A stretch of DNA of 64,000 nucleotides from Ectothiorhodospira marina (GCF_900109495.1 NZ_FOAA01000007.1:62001-126000); one strand, 5' to 3'. Shown: positions 24,244-34,795, counted from the stretch's first letter. A program made the numbers and translations. The notes: generated by a model from the letters alone, not told the origin.

Positions 24244-26319
24244 ATGATCGATGATTCAAAGCGCATGGGCGCGTGTCCGCCCGTCCCACTGCTGCTGGCG
24301 GCGCTGGTCGCGCTGGCCGTGGCACCGCATCAGGTACGGGCAGGCACCGGTGAGGGGCAGAGCGATTTTGGGGGCGTGGGCCTGATGCAGACACCCACCG
24401 CCCGCATGATGGAGGTCGGCCGACTGGATTTCAGCATCAGCCGCACTGAACCCTACCGCCGTTACAACCTCTTCCTGCAGCCCCTGGATTGGGTGGAGTT
24501 GGGGCTGAGTTATACCCAGGTGGAGAATCGCCCCTACGGCACCGTTGCCGAGGACCGGGATCTGATCGACAAGAGTGGCGACCTCAAGCTGCGTCTGCTG
24601 CAGGAGAATCGCTACCGACCTCAGGTGGCCGTGGGGTTCCGCGATCTGGGCGGTACCACCCTGTTTGGCGCTGAATACCTGGTGGCCAGCAAGCGCTGGA
24701 ATGACTTCGACTTTTCCCTGGGGGTGGGCTGGGGGTACCTGGGGGGGCAGGACGACCTGGGCAGCCCCGCCCGGGTGTTCGGTGAGCGCTACGAGGACCG
24801 CCCGGGGCGCGCGGGCGGCAGCGATGGTGGCGAGCCCGCCTTGTCGGCCATGTTTCGTGGCCCGGCCGCCGTGTTCGGGGGCGTGGAGTACCAGACACCC
24901 CTTGAGCCCCTGCAACTCATGGTGGAATACGAGGGCAACGATTACCAGAGCGAACCCCAGGAGAATCAGCAGGATCAGGATTCCCGCTTCAACCTGGGCG
25001 CCCGCTGGCGCCTGAATGATCATATGGCGCTCACGGTGGGCTGGCAGCGGGGCAATACCGGCATGGTGGGGCTCTCCCTGGGGGCCAACCTGGCCGAACT
25101 CACTCAGGTGAAGGAGGATCCGCCTCCGGCCGACGTGGGACAGCCTGCCGCCGAGATCCCTGCACAGTGGCAGCCCCTGGTGGGTGCCCTGAACGACAAT
25201 GCGGGGCTCGTGGTGCAGGACATCCATCGTGATGGGGACGAGATCATCGTCACGGCCCGGCCCCAGCGTTTCAGGGATCTGCGCGAGAGTGAGGCGCGGG
25301 CCAACCGCCTGCTGCATCATCATCTCCCGGCAGGGATTGATACCTTCACCTACCGCTGGCAGGAGCGGGGCGTGGCAGTGCGGGAAACCCGTCACGATCG
25401 CGCCCTGTTCGTGGCAGCCGCCCGCTCCGTGTACGAAGAGGCGCCGTATCTTGAGGACCGCCAGGTCGTTGACCCGCCGCCGGCCGTATCCGGCGAGCGC
25501 CTGCACCGCAGTGGGCGCGGCGGGTTCTCCAGTGCCCTGCGCCCCGGCATCGAGCAGAATTTCGGTGGCCCGGATGGCTATCTCTATCAGGTCTTTCTCA
25601 GCCTGGATATGGAGTACCAGTTCCGTCCTTCCACCTGGGTGACCGGTGCGCTGGGCCTGACCCTGGCCGATAACCTGGATAAGTACGAGTACATTGCCGA
25701 TTCCGACCTGCCCCGGGTGCGAACCTACATCGGTGATTATCTCTCGGAAAGCCGCACCGCCATCGGTGTGCTGCAACTCAACCAGACCGGTCGCCTGGGG
25801 CAGGACTGGTACGTGATGGGCTACGGCGGTCTGCTGGAGAGCATGTATGCCGGGGTGGGGGGGGAAATCCTTTACCGCCCCCTGGGCAGCCCGCTGGCCG
25901 TGGGCCTGGATGTGAACCGGGTGCGCCAACGTGGTTTTGCACGAGACTTCCAACTGCGGGACTACGAGGCCTGGACCGGGCATCTCACCGCCTACTGGGA
26001 CACGGGCCTTCAGGACATCCATGCCCGGGTGAGTGCCGGACGCTACCTGGCCGAGGACTGGGGGGTGACCGTGGACCTGTCCCGGGAGTTTGCCTCCGGT
26101 GTGCGCATGGGGGCCTGGGCCACCGAGACGGAGGCCCGGGATGACTTTGGTGAGGGCAGTTTCGACAAGGGGATTTACCTGTCCTTCCCCTTCGACAGCT
26201 TCTTCACCCGCTCCAGTCGGGACCGCGCCAACATCGCCTGGCGTCCCCTCACCCGGGATGGCGGTGCCATGCTGCAGCGTCAGGAGACCCTCTTCGACGT
26301 GACGCAGGAGCGCCGCTAG
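24244..26319 (+). CDS. yjbH: YjbH family outer-membrane beta-barrel
   Basis: A 691-aa exported protein of the YjbH/GfcD type. After a signal peptide (PLLLAALVALAVAPHQVRA) comes the characteristic FGGVGLMQTPTARMMEVGRLDFSIS and repeated strand-rich segments with terminal aromatics, consistent with a large double barrel as described for GfcD. ATG 24244 lies 5 bp after the yjbG stop. It ends the export operon. No glycosyltransferase, Wzx or Wzy gene is present in the block, so the exported polymer must be made elsewhere. Confidence 0.85.
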   Translation: MIDDSKRMGACPPVPLLLAALVALAVAPHQVRAGTGEGQSDFGGVGLMQTPTARMMEVGRLDFSISRTEPYRRYNLFLQPLDWVELGLSYTQVENRPYGTVAEDRDLIDKSGDLKLRLLQENRYRPQVAVGFRDLGGTTLFGAEYLVASKRWNDFDFSLGVGWGYLGGQDDLGSPARVFGERYEDRPGRAGGSDGGEPALSAMFRGPAAVFGGVEYQTPLEPLQLMVEYEGNDYQSEPQENQQDQDSRFNLGARWRLNDHMALTVGWQRGNTGMVGLSLGANLAELTQVKEDPPPADVGQPAAEIPAQWQPLVGALNDNAGLVVQDIHRDGDEIIVTARPQRFRDLRESEARANRLLHHHLPAGIDTFTYRWQERGVAVRETRHDRALFVAAARSVYEEAPYLEDRQVVDPPPAVSGERLHRSGRGGFSSALRPGIEQNFGGPDGYLYQVFLSLDMEYQFRPSTWVTGALGLTLADNLDKYEYIADSDLPRVRTYIGDYLSESRTAIGVLQLNQTGRLGQDWYVMGYGGLLESMYAGVGGEILYRPLGSPLAVGLDVNRVRQRGFARDFQLRDYEAWTGHLTAYWDTGLQDIHARVSAGRYLAEDWGVTVDLSREFASGVRMGAWATETEARDDFGEGSFDKGIYLSFPFDSFFTRSSRDRANIAWRPLTRDGGAMLQRQETLFDVTQERR

Positions 26320-26359
26320 GCCCGCCTGTGAGGTGTTACATTCTTACCACACGCCCCGC

Positions 26360-26384
26360 AAAGACATGACAGTGTCATGTCTTT
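26360..26384 (+). terminator. Hairpin after the export operon
   Basis: AAAGACATGAC (26360-26370) and GTCATGTCTTT (26374-26384) form an 11-bp stem with a 3-nt loop, 40 nt after yjbH. The A/T-rich foot and following T-containing sequence are compatible with termination. Confidence 0.55.
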
Positions 26385-26442
26385 GTCAGTTTCTGTGTCA
26401 TGGAGTGGTGAATTTGCAACGTGTAAATCAGTCACTTAGCGG

Positions 26443-26459
26443 TTGGCACGGCTCCTGCA
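26443..26459 (+). promoter_or_regulatory. Sigma-54 promoter of the first porin
   Basis: TTGGCACGGCTCCTGCA matches the sigma-54 consensus TGGCACG-N4-TTGCA with one mismatch, with the invariant GG (26445-26446) and GC (26457-26458) exactly 12 nt apart. Predicted transcription start is near 26470, leaving a leader of about 54 nt before the porin ATG. Confidence 0.78.
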
Positions 26460-26523
26460 CTGTTGTGTGTGACTGACAAGTTCAGACAAACACATAAGAA
26501 CTCCCTGCAGAGGATTCATTACT

Positions 26524-27585
26524 ATGAAAAAAACCGTACTTGCATTCGCAGTCGCCGCCGCCGTGGGCGTGCCCGCCGTTGCTGCCGCCGACACCGCCCT
26601 GTATGGCCGCATGAACGTGTCCCTGGACGCCGTGGACAACGGTGAAGATTCCTCCGGTCAGTTGGCCTCCAACTCCTCCCGCCTGGGCGTGCGCGGTTCG
26701 GAAGACCTGGGCTTTGCGGGTCTGAAGGGGGTGTATCAGATTGAGGCTGCGCTGAACGCTGCGAATGAGGATAAAGCATTTGATGGTAGCAACCTGACCG
26801 GCCGCAACACCTTCCTGGGCCTGGCCGGTGGCTTCGGTGAACTGCGCCTGGGCAAGCATGACACCGCCTACAAGATGTCCACCCTGCGCCTGAACTTCTT
26901 TGCGGATACGCTGGGCGACATGTATGGCATGGCTGGGCAGTTCAGTGCTGGAGACGTGGACGACAACTTCTACACCCGTCAGGACAACTCCATCGTCTAC
27001 ATGAGCCCCAAGTTTGATGGCCTGCAAGTCATGGCCCATTACACCACCGACCGTGAAAACGATCGCCCCTCTGAGGATGCAAACGACCGCGACAGCATGT
27101 CCCTGGCAGGCACCTTCGAGCAGGGTCCGATGTTCGTGACGGTGGCCTTTGAACAGCGGAACGACATGGATGGTGAGGCTGAGCCGACCGCCTGGAAGGT
27201 GGGTGGTACCTACGGGATTCAGGATCTGACCCTGGCGGCCATGTATGAGAATATCGATTCCGATACCGAGATGTACGGTGATCGTGATCTCTTTCACCTG
27301 GGTGCCAAGTACCAGCTGGGTCAGGCCTATCTGATGGGTTCTTATACTGCGGCTAATGACAGTGACGAAGATGATACAGGCGCCAACATGTGGGCCCTGG
27401 GTGCTGGCTATGACTTCACCAAGCGCACCGGCATGTATGCCACCTACGCCCAGGTGAGCAATGATGACAATGCCGGTTATGGCTTCGGTGGCGGCAAGGG
27501 CAAGCCTGTTAGCCCTGCAATTGCCACTGACGGCACCACCGAAGACGTCTCCGGCTTCCAGGTCGGCGTGACCCACAACTTCTAA
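26524..27585 (+). CDS. Gram-negative porin (paralogue 1)
   Basis: A 353-aa general-type porin. A signal peptide (MKKTVLAFAVAAAVGVPAVAAA) precedes TALYGRMNVSLDAVDNGEDSSGQ-type first strands, and the protein ends VGVTHNF with the C-terminal Phe needed for barrel insertion. The eyelet-forming sequence NTFLGLAGGFGELRLGKHDTAYK is typical of the Porin_4/OmpC-like group. It is very close to the next gene, so the pair arose by duplication. It sits behind a sigma-54 promoter, which suggests expression controlled by nitrogen, carbon or another activator-sensed signal. Confidence 0.92.
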   Translation: MKKTVLAFAVAAAVGVPAVAAADTALYGRMNVSLDAVDNGEDSSGQLASNSSRLGVRGSEDLGFAGLKGVYQIEAALNAANEDKAFDGSNLTGRNTFLGLAGGFGELRLGKHDTAYKMSTLRLNFFADTLGDMYGMAGQFSAGDVDDNFYTRQDNSIVYMSPKFDGLQVMAHYTTDRENDRPSEDANDRDSMSLAGTFEQGPMFVTVAFEQRNDMDGEAEPTAWKVGGTYGIQDLTLAAMYENIDSDTEMYGDRDLFHLGAKYQLGQAYLMGSYTAANDSDEDDTGANMWALGAGYDFTKRTGMYATYAQVSNDDNAGYGFGGGKGKPVSPAIATDGTTEDVSGFQVGVTHNF

Positions 27586-27647
27586 GAAGTCGGTCACAAA
27601 GCACTGATGGATGGGCTGTCACCCTGCGTGGCAGCCCATCTAGCCTG

Positions 27648-27683
27648 AGAGCGCCGAGGCCAGTGTGTCTGGCGCTCTTTTTG
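27648..27683 (+). terminator. Intrinsic terminator after porin 1
   Basis: AGAGCGCC (27648-27655) and GGCGCTCT (27671-27678) are followed by TTTTG. A further hairpin, GATGGGCTG/CAGCCCATC (27610-27640), lies just before it. Together they separate the two porin transcripts. Confidence 0.8.
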
Positions 27684-27810
27684 TTGGGTGGCACGTCGGG
27701 AAATGGCATGGATCCTGGGGGATGGGCTAGCCTCAGGGGTTCAGGCTCGACACTGTCACTGAATCACCCATTCACAGAGTTTCCGACTGCCCACCATCAA
27801 GGAGATTGAT

Positions 27811-28932
27811 ATGAAAAGATCCGTTATTGCATTGGCCGTTGCCGGCGCCGTGGCCATGCCCGCCGCCGCCATCGCGGACGCCACCACCCTCTACGGTCGC
27901 ATGAATGTGTCCCTGGACGCCGTGGACAACGGTGAGGATTCCTCCGGCCAGCTGGCCTCCAACTCCTCCCGCCTGGGTGTGCGTGGCTCGGAAGATCTGG
28001 GCATCGCCGGTCTGCGCGGTGTCTTCCAGATCGAGGCTGGCCTGTACAGCGACAACCAGACCTTCGGCAATTCTGACCTGACCGCTCGCAACACCTTCCT
28101 GGGTCTGGCCGGTGATTTCGGTGAGCTGCGCCTGGGTAAGCACGACACCCCCTACAAGATGGCCACGCTGCCCCTGAATTTCTTCGCCGACACCCTGGGT
28201 GACATCAACCATGTGACCAGCCGTATGGGCGGGACCGCAGGGCCGATTGATCCCACATTCTATCGTCGTCTGGACAATACCGTGGTATTCATGAGCCCCG
28301 ACTTCAATGGCATGAAGGTGATGGCCTCCTACACCACGGACCGTGGTGATGACCGCCCCTCAGCCACGAACCGTACCTTTGACGGCATCGCTCAGAGTGA
28401 CGTCGATGCCAACGATCAGAGCGCTGGCTCCGTGGCTGCAACGTTTAGCGAAGGCCCGATGTATGTGGCAGTGGCCTACGAGCGCCTCAATCGGGCTTCG
28501 TTTGATCCAGCCAATGGTGGGACCATTGAAGACGCCGAGGCCTGGAAGGTGGGCGGCACTTACAAGATCCAGGATCTCACCCTGGCCGCCATGTACGAAA
28601 ACATCGACTCCGGTACGAGCACCTTCGGCGATCGGGATGCCTTCCATCTGGGTGCCAAATACCAGTTGGGCCAGGCCTACCTGATGGGTTCCTACACCGC
28701 CGCCGGTGACAACGATGCGGATGACACCGCCGCGCAGATGTTCGCCCTGGGTGCCGGCTATGACTTCAGCCGCCGCACCGGTATGTATGCCACTTATGCC
28801 ACGGTCCGTAACGATGACGCCGCTGACTACGGCTTCGTGGGTTCCGGTAAGGGCAAGGGCGTGGGCTTGCCTGAAGGTACGGTTGGCGAAGACGTCTCCG
28901 GCTTCCAGGTCGGCGTGACCCACAACTTCTAA
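27811..28932 (+). CDS. Gram-negative porin (paralogue 2)
   Basis: A 373-aa porin sharing long identical stretches with the preceding one (LYGRMNVSLDAVDNGED, GSEDLGIAG versus GSEDLGFAG, AWKVGGTYKIQDLTLAAMYEN, FQVGVTHNF). Differences cluster in segments that would be surface loops (about 140-200), where this copy has extra residues, so pore selectivity or phage sensitivity may differ. The ribosome-binding site AAGGAG precedes the ATG. No sigma-54 motif is seen upstream, so the two copies are probably regulated differently. Confidence 0.92.
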   Translation: MKRSVIALAVAGAVAMPAAAIADATTLYGRMNVSLDAVDNGEDSSGQLASNSSRLGVRGSEDLGIAGLRGVFQIEAGLYSDNQTFGNSDLTARNTFLGLAGDFGELRLGKHDTPYKMATLPLNFFADTLGDINHVTSRMGGTAGPIDPTFYRRLDNTVVFMSPDFNGMKVMASYTTDRGDDRPSATNRTFDGIAQSDVDANDQSAGSVAATFSEGPMYVAVAYERLNRASFDPANGGTIEDAEAWKVGGTYKIQDLTLAAMYENIDSGTSTFGDRDAFHLGAKYQLGQAYLMGSYTAAGDNDADDTAAQMFALGAGYDFSRRTGMYATYATVRNDDAADYGFVGSGKGKGVGLPEGTVGEDVSGFQVGVTHNF

Positions 28933-28995
28933 GAAGTCGGTCCCAACAGCCGACCCGCACACCCGCCGCTTGCCGGCGGGGTGCAAGAAGCACTC

Positions 28996-29035
28996 AGAGC
29001 GCGGCAGGGTTCCCCCCTGTCGCGCTCTTTTTTTT
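28996..29035 (+). terminator. Strong intrinsic terminator after porin 2
   Basis: AGAGCGCGGCAGGG (28996-29009) pairs with CCCTGTCGCGCTCT (29015-29028) with one G-U pair, then eight T residues. Confidence 0.92.
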
Positions 29036-29100
29036 GCTGTCCCCGTGGCTCTCTCTCCTAACTAATCCCCCATTCCCCCCATCCCCCCCCCCATTCCCCG

Positions 29101-29410
29101 TAGGGGCGCTTCGAGAAGCGCCCGGCCGCTGCCAACGATGCCACCCAACCCCACCCGTCAGGCCACCCACATGAGCCACCCCGCCGGGGGTCGTTCGCGA
29201 ACGACCCGTACGTGGCTCGGGGTTGTAGCAATCCCCCCATCCCCCCCATTCCCCGTAGGGGCGCTTCGAGAAGCGCCCGGCCGCCGCCAACGATGCCACC
29301 CAACCCCACCCGTCAGGCCACCCACATGAGCCACCCCGCCGGGGGTCGTTCGCGAACGACCCGTATGTGGCAACGACCCGTACGAGGCAACGACCCGTAC
29401 ATGGCTTGCG
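29101..29410. repeat. 155-bp tandem repeat with two hairpin types
   Basis: Units start at 29101 and 29256. Each holds GTAG-tagged GGGCGCTTCGAGAAGCGCCC (29104-29123, 29259-29278) and GGGTCGTTCGCGAACGACCC (29188-29207, 29343-29362). Short CAACGACCCGTAC-type half repeats follow. This occupies most of the 578-bp gap after the porin terminator; no gene is supported. Confidence 0.85.
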
Positions 29411-29510
29411 GTTGCTGAGATAGCCCGGGCCAACGCCGGCCCCAGCTTGTCACCCCCGGCGCCTCCCTGCTACTCTGCTCAGTTCTCTCCGCAATCCCCT
29501 CCCCGCATCC

Positions 29511-32500
29511 ATGACCTCAACCACCCGCATTCGCGAGATTCCCTACAACTACACATCCTATTCCGATCGCGAGATCGTCCTTCGTTTTCTCGGGCAGCCC
29601 ATGTGGGATGTGCTCAATGAATTGCGCGGTGAAAGGCGCACCGGCGTCTCCGCCCGCATGCTGTTTGAAGTCCTGGGGGACATGTGGGTGGTCACCCGCA
29701 ACCCCTATATCCAGGACGACCTGATGGCCGACCGCAAGCGCCTGGCCAACCTGGTGGGCGCCATGGATCATCGGGTGGATCAGATCATCGCCCGGGCCCA
29801 GGGCAACGAGCGCGCCCTTGCCCTGGCCGAAGAGGCCCGCAAGGCCGTGCGCCGGTTCGAGGCCTGGTTCCCGGCGCAGCGCGAACTGCGCGCCCGGGTG
29901 CGCCGGCGTTTGATGAAGCACACCCGCAAGGACAACATCCAGTTCGATGGCCTGGCCCGGGTGTCCCATGTGACCGATGCCACCGACTGGCGTGTGGAGC
30001 TGCCCTTTGTGGTGGTGAATCCCGATTCCGAGGAGGAGATGGCCGCGCTTGTGGCGGCCTGCCTGGAGCTGGGGCTGACCGTGATCCCCCGTGGGGGCGG
30101 CACCGGCTATACCGGCGGCGCCGTGCCCCTCACCGACGATGCGGCGGTGATCAACACCGAAAAGCTGGATGCCGTGGGTGAGGTGGAATTCAAGCGCCTG
30201 CCCGGGCTGGATGAGCCCGTGGCCACGGTGCGTGCCGAGGCCGGTGTGGTCACCCGCCGGGTGGCGGAATCCGCGTCCCGCGGCGGCCATGTGTTCGCTG
30301 TGGACCCCACCTCCCAGGATGCCTCCACCATCGGTGGCAACATTGCCATGAACGCCGGCGGCAAGAAGGCCGTGCTCTGGGGAACGGCCCTGGACAACCT
30401 GGTCTCCTGGCGCATGGTCACCCCCGATGCCCGCTGGGTGGAGGTGGAACGCCTCAACCACAACCTGGGCAAGATCCACGACCAGACAGAGGTGACCTTC
30501 CGCATCAGCCGCTACCAGGCCGATGGACGCACCCTGGACGGTGAACCCGAGATCCTGTCCTTCCCCGGCCAGGCCTGCCGCAAGGAAGGGTTGGGCAAAG
30601 ATGTCACCGATAAGCGCCTGCAGAACCTGCCCGGGGTGCAGAAGGAAGGCTGCGACGGCCTGATCACCTCGGCGGTGTTCGTGGTGCATCAGATGGCATC
30701 CCACATGCGCACCGTGTGCCTGGAGTTCTATGGCACCGATCTGCACGAGGCGGTGCCCGCCATTGTCGAGATCAAGGATGCCCTGGAGGCCAACCCCAAG
30801 GTCCAGCTGGCGGGCCTTGAGCACCTGGACGAACGCTATGTGCGCGCCGTGCGCTACACCCCCAAGGGCGCGCGCCGCGAACGCCCCAAGATGCTGCTGG
30901 TGGCCGACCTGGCCTCCGAGGACGAGAAGGCCGTGGCCGAGGCCGCCTCCCATATGGTGCGCCTGGCCAATGCCCGTAACGGGGATGGTTTCATTGCCAT
31001 CAGTCCGGAAGCCCGCCTGCGCTTCTGGGCCGACCGCTCCCGCACTGCGGCCATCGCCGCCCACACCAACGCCTTCAAGATCAACGAGGACGTGGTCATC
31101 CCCCTGGATGGCCTGGGCGAGTACAGCGAGGGCATCGAACGCATCAACATCCAGCAGTCCATGGCCAACAAGCTGCGCATGGCCGAGGAGATCCTGGCCT
31201 GCCTGGCCAAGGACCACAAGGCCCTGGTGGACAAGCTGGGGCTGGACAACGACGAGGCCCGCGCCTGGTTCGAGAAGCGCCGTCGCGCTGCTGAGGATCA
31301 GGTGACCGCGGTGCGCGACCGCTGGCGGGCGATCCGGGACAACCTGGAATCCGATGCACGGGAACACGACGCCCTGCTGGATGACAAGGCCCGGGCAGAC
31401 CTGCGTCCCGGGGATCGGCTGATCCAGCTGATCCTGCGGCGCAGCCTGGTGATCTCCTACCGGCGTGAGATCGAGGATCCGCTGTACGAGATCTTCGATG
31501 GTCGCGACCTGGATCCGGTGCGCCAGAACATCCAGCAGATCCATGACCGGGTGCTCACCAGTCGCCTGTTCGTGGCCCTGCACATGCACGCCGGCGACGG
31601 CAACGTGCACACCAATATCCCGGTGAACTCCAACGACTACGCCATGATGCACGAGGCCGAGCGCATCGTGGATCAGGTGATGGATCTGGCCCGCAAACTG
31701 GGCGGCGTCATCTCCGGCGAGCACGGCATCGGCCTTACCAAGATGCAGTACCTGGAGCCCGAGGATGTGGAGGCCTTTGCCGAGTACAAGCGTCGGGTGG
31801 ACCCGGACGACCGCTTCAACCGGGGCAAGCTGCGCGCCGGTTCCGGCCTGACCACCGCCTATACCCCGTCGCTGCGACTGGTACAGGAGGAGGCGCTGAT
31901 CCTGGAGCAGAGCGAGCTGGGCGACCTCAACGACGACATCAAGGACTGCCTGCGCTGCGGCAAGTGCAAGCCCGTGTGCAACACCCATGTGCCCCGGGCC
32001 AATCTGCTGTATTCACCGCGTAACAAGATCCTGGCCACGGGCTTGATCATCGAGGCCTTCCTGTACGAGGAGCAGACCCGTCGCGGCCTGTCCTTCCGGC
32101 ATTTCGATGAGCTCAACGATGTGGCGGACCATTGCACCGTCTGCCACAAGTGTCTCACGCCGTGCCCGGTGGACATCGATTTTGGCCAGGTTACATCGCG
32201 GATGCGTGCCATCCTCAAGGATCGCGGTCAGCGCAAGACCAGTCTGGCGGCACGGATCTCCATGGCCTTCCTGAACATCAAGGACCCGTCCACCGTGAAG
32301 GTCATGCGCAAGGCCCTGGCCCAATGGGGCTTTGCCGGTCAGCACCTGGGGCATCAGGTGTTTCGTCGCCTCGGGCTGCTCAATGGCGGCAAGCGTCCAT
32401 CGGCCACCACCGGTCCGGCACCCATCCAGGAGCAGGTCATCCACATGGTGAGACACCCCCTGCCCACCGGTCTGCCCAAGCAGACCACCCGGGCCATGCT

Positions 32501-33356
32501 GGGGCTGGAGGACCCGAGCCAGGTGGCCATCGTCCGCGATCCCACCCAGGTGGAGGAGAACGGCGAGGCGGTGTTCTATTTCCCCGGCTGCGGCTCCGAG
32601 CGCCTGTTCAGTCAGGTGGGCCTGGCCACCCTGGCCATGCTCTACCGCACCGGTGCCCAGACCGTGCTGCCCCCGGGGTACCTGTGCTGCGGCTATCCCC
32701 AGGAGGCCAATGGCGACACGGCCCGAGGGCGTGCCATCACCACCGAGAACCGGGTGCTGTTCCACCGGGTGGCCAACACCCTGAACTACCTGGACATCAA
32801 GACGGTGGTGGTCTCCTGCGGCACCTGTATGGATCAGCTGCTCAAATACGAGTTCGAGCGCATCTTCCCCGGCTGCCGCCTGCTGGACATCCACGAGTAC
32901 CTGATGGAGAAAGGCGTGAAGCTGGAGGGTGTGGAAGGGGTGCAGTACCTGTACCACGACCCCTGCCACAGCCCCATGAAGACCTATGCCCCCACCGAGG
33001 TGGCCGGCAAGCTGCTGGGCCAGCCCGTGACCCTGTCGGACCGCTGCTGCGGCGAGGCCGGCACCTTCGCGGTGAGCCGCCCGGACGTGGCCACCCAGGT
33101 GCGCTTCCGCAAGGAGGAGGAGATCCACAAGGGCGTCACCCAGCTCAGCGGTGACCCGGTGGCCGTGGGCGGCAACGTGAAGATGCTCACCGCCTGTCCT
33201 GCCTGTCAGCAGGGTCTGTCCCGTTATCGTGAGGATACGGGGACGGAGACGGATTACATCGTGGTGGAGATGGCCAACACCCTGCTGGGGCAACAGTGGC
33301 AGCAGGAGTTCATCCAGAAGGCGCGCAGTGGCGGCATCGAGAAGGTGCTGCTTTAA
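29511..33356 (+). CDS. Large FAD-linked oxidase / Fe-S oxidoreductase fusion (DUF3683-type)
   Basis: A 1281-aa cytosolic or membrane-peripheral dehydrogenase. The first ~120 residues match the DUF3683 leader seen in this fusion family. FAD-binding motif [15 protein letters not shown] is at about 192-206, followed by the FAD-oxidase C domain ([18 protein letters not shown]). Two Fe-S motifs lie at about 813-824 ([12 protein letters not shown]) and 875-886 ([12 protein letters not shown]), then two CCG domains ([10 protein letters not shown]...[17 protein letters not shown]...DPCHSP...CCGEAG). The architecture equals a D-2-hydroxyacid (lactate/glycolate) dehydrogenase with GlcD and GlcF in one chain. 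The exact substrate is unknown. It stands alone between repeat clusters. Confidence 0.88.
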   Translation: MTSTTRIREIPYNYTSYSDREIVLRFLGQPMWDVLNELRGERRTGVSARMLFEVLGDMWVVTRNPYIQDDLMADRKRLANLVGAMDHRVDQIIARAQGNERALALAEEARKAVRRFEAWFPAQRELRARVRRRLMKHTRKDNIQFDGLARVSHVTDATDWRVELPFVVVNPDSEEEMAALVAACLELGLTVIPRGGGTGYTGGAVPLTDDAAVINTEKLDAVGEVEFKRLPGLDEPVATVRAEAGVVTRRVAESASRGGHVFAVDPTSQDASTIGGNIAMNAGGKKAVLWGTALDNLVSWRMVTPDARWVEVERLNHNLGKIHDQTEVTFRISRYQADGRTLDGEPEILSFPGQACRKEGLGKDVTDKRLQNLPGVQKEGCDGLITSAVFVVHQMASHMRTVCLEFYGTDLHEAVPAIVEIKDALEANPKVQLAGLEHLDERYVRAVRYTPKGARRERPKMLLVADLASEDEKAVAEAASHMVRLANARNGDGFIAISPEARLRFWADRSRTAAIAAHTNAFKINEDVVIPLDGLGEYSEGIERINIQQSMANKLRMAEEILACLAKDHKALVDKLGLDNDEARAWFEKRRRAAEDQVTAVRDRWRAIRDNLESDAREHDALLDDKARADLRPGDRLIQLILRRSLVISYRREIEDPLYEIFDGRDLDPVRQNIQQIHDRVLTSRLFVALHMHAGDGNVHTNIPVNSNDYAMMHEAERIVDQVMDLARKLGGVISGEHGIGLTKMQYLEPEDVEAFAEYKRRVDPDDRFNRGKLRAGSGLTTAYTPSLRLVQEEALILEQSELGDLNDDIKDCLRCGKCKPVCNTHVPRANLLYSPRNKILATGLIIEAFLYEEQTRRGLSFRHFDELNDVADHCTVCHKCLTPCPVDIDFGQVTSRMRAILKDRGQRKTSLAARISMAFLNIKDPSTVKVMRKALAQWGFAGQHLGHQVFRRLGLLNGGKRPSATTGPAPIQEQVIHMVRHPLPTGLPKQTTRAMLGLEDPSQVAIVRDPTQVEENGEAVFYFPGCGSERLFSQVGLATLAMLYRTGAQTVLPPGYLCCGYPQEANGDTARGRAITTENRVLFHRVANTLNYLDIKTVVVSCGTCMDQLLKYEFERIFPGCRLLDIHEYLMEKGVKLEGVEGVQYLYHDPCHSPMKTYAPTEVAGKLLGQPVTLSDRCCGEAGTFAVSRPDVATQVRFRKEEEIHKGVTQLSGDPVAVGGNVKMLTACPACQQGLSRYREDTGTETDYIVVEMANTLLGQQWQQEFIQKARSGGIEKVLL

Positions 33357-33503
33357 TCCCCAGGGAAGCGGGTGGTGGCGAACCACTCGCGCAATCCTGC
33401 CGCCCCATCCCGGTGTGCTTCTGGGTCGGGCCGGGGCCGGCACAGCACCGTGTCACGGTCCCGGCTTGGGCCATGGGCTGGCCTCTTGGGAGGGTCTGGA
33501 TGC

Positions 33504-33632
33504 CTAACGGTTGAAGAACCACAGCACCACCGACAGCAGCAGGCTGACGATGATGGCCGTGGTCACGGGGAAGTAGAAGCTGAAATTCTCCCGCTGGATG
33601 ATGATGTCCCCGGGCAGCCGCCCGAGCCCCTG
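33504..33632 (-). pseudogene. 5'-truncated DUF2905 membrane-protein remnant
   Basis: The minus strand encodes LGRLPGDIIIQRENFSFYFP followed by one hydrophobic helix (TTAIIVSLLLSVVLWFFNR) and a stop. This is the C-terminal two thirds of a DUF2905 protein, a family of about 65-70 aa with two membrane helices. The first helix and start codon are missing; going upstream the frame enters a GTAG-tagged palindrome at 33645-33664. The gene was therefore cut by, or recombined at, the repeat. No N-terminal piece is visible on the far side of the cluster. Confidence 0.65.
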
Positions 33633-33640
33633 GTTTCCTC

Positions 33641-34080
33641 GTAGGGGCGCTTCGCGAAGCGCCCGGCCGGCGCCGAGGATGTCATCGTACCCATCCGACA
33701 GATCTTGGCAGTCGGACACACCGCGCGGGTCGTTCGCGAACGACCCGTACGGATTCCTGAGTCACCTGCGTGTGTCGCAGGAAGCCTTCCCTGCGAAGCG
33801 CCCGAACGGCGCATCCCATGCCCCTGGTTCCTCGTAGGGGCGCTTCGCGAAGCGCCCGGCCGGCGCCGAGGATGTCATCGTACCCATCCGACAGATCTTG
33901 GCAGTCGGACACACCGCGCGGGTCGTTCGCGAACGACCCGTACGGATTCCTGAGTCACTTGCGTGCGTCGCAGGAAGCCTTCCCTGCGAAGCGCCCGGCC
34001 GGTGCCGAGGATGTCATCGTATCCATCCGACAAATCTTGGCAGTCGGACACACCGCGCGGGTCGTTCGCGAACGACCCGT
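33641..34080. repeat. Palindrome cluster with 193-bp tandem repeat
   Basis: GGGCGCTTCGCGAAGCGCCC at 33645-33664 and 33838-33857, both with GTAG in front, and GGGTCGTTCGCGAACGACCC at 33727-33746, 33920-33939 and 34059-34078. Unit spacing is 193 bp, then 139 bp, where the first hairpin has been lost by a recombination joining its foot to the following segment. The remainder of the gap (33357-33503 and 34081-34135) shows no gene. Confidence 0.85.
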
Positions 34081-34135
34081 ACGGATTCCTGAGTCACCTG
34101 CGTGGGTCGCAGAAAGCCTTCCCCATACCCCGGCC

Positions 34136-34795
34136 TTACCTCAGCGTCCGCACCCCATCCTTCCCGCTCAGGATCAACACATCCGCCGGCCGCCGCGCGA
34201 AGATCCCCACGGTGACCACGCCGGCGATCTGGTTCAACTGGCCCTCCAGTTCCACCGGGTTGGCGATCTGCAGGTTGTGGATGTCCAGGATGAGGTTGCC
34301 ATTGTCGGTGATGAAGCCCTGGCGCAGTTCCGGCTGTCCGCCCATCTTCAAGATCTCCCGGGCCACGTAGCTGCGGGCCATGGGGATCACCTCCACGGGC
34401 AGGGGGAAGGCCCCCAGGGTGCCCACCAGCTTGGATTCGTCGGCGATGCAGACGAAGGTCTCGCTGGCCGCGGCCACAATCTTCTCCCGGGTGAGGGCGC
34501 CACCGCCGCCCTTGATCAGGTGCAGGTGCTCGGTGGCTTCGTCGGCGCCGTCCACGTACAGGGGCAGCTGTCCGGCGCTGTTCAGGTCCATCACCGGGAT
34601 GCCATGCTTGCGCAGCCGATCGGCACTGACCTCGGAGGAGGCCACGGTGCCCTCGATGCGGGCCTTCATGCCGGCCAGCAGGTCGATGAAGTGGTTGGCG
34701 GTGGACCCGGTGCCCACGCCCACGATCATGTCGTCTTCCACGTATTGCATGGCCGCTTCGGCGGCGGCCTTCTTGAGTTGGTCGGCGTTGCTCAT
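34136..34795 (-). CDS. rpiA: Ribose-5-phosphate isomerase A
   Basis: Interconverts ribose-5-phosphate and ribulose-5-phosphate in the pentose phosphate pathway. The 219 aa match E. coli RpiA. Phosphate-binding loop [11 protein letters not shown], the catalytic region VDGADEA and [12 protein letters not shown] are all intact. The ATG is preceded by AAAGGAGAGG. Often neighbours ilvA in Gammaproteobacteria, and here ilvA is divergent from it with a palindrome cluster in the gap between them. Confidence 0.97.
   Translation of the reverse strand: MSNADQLKKAAAEAAMQYVEDDMIVGVGTGSTANHFIDLLAGMKARIEGTVASSEVSADRLRKHGIPVMDLNSAGQLPLYVDGADEATEHLHLIKGGGGALTREKIVAAASETFVCIADESKLVGTLGAFPLPVEVIPMARSYVAREILKMGGQPELRQGFITDNGNLILDIHNLQIANPVELEGQLNQIAGVVTVGIFARRPADVLILSGKDGVRTLR

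Noticed and set aside
27700-27720. TGGCATGGATCCTGGG as a second sigma-54 promoter before porin 2
   Set aside because: The -12 GC is replaced by GG, and it lies too far from the start.
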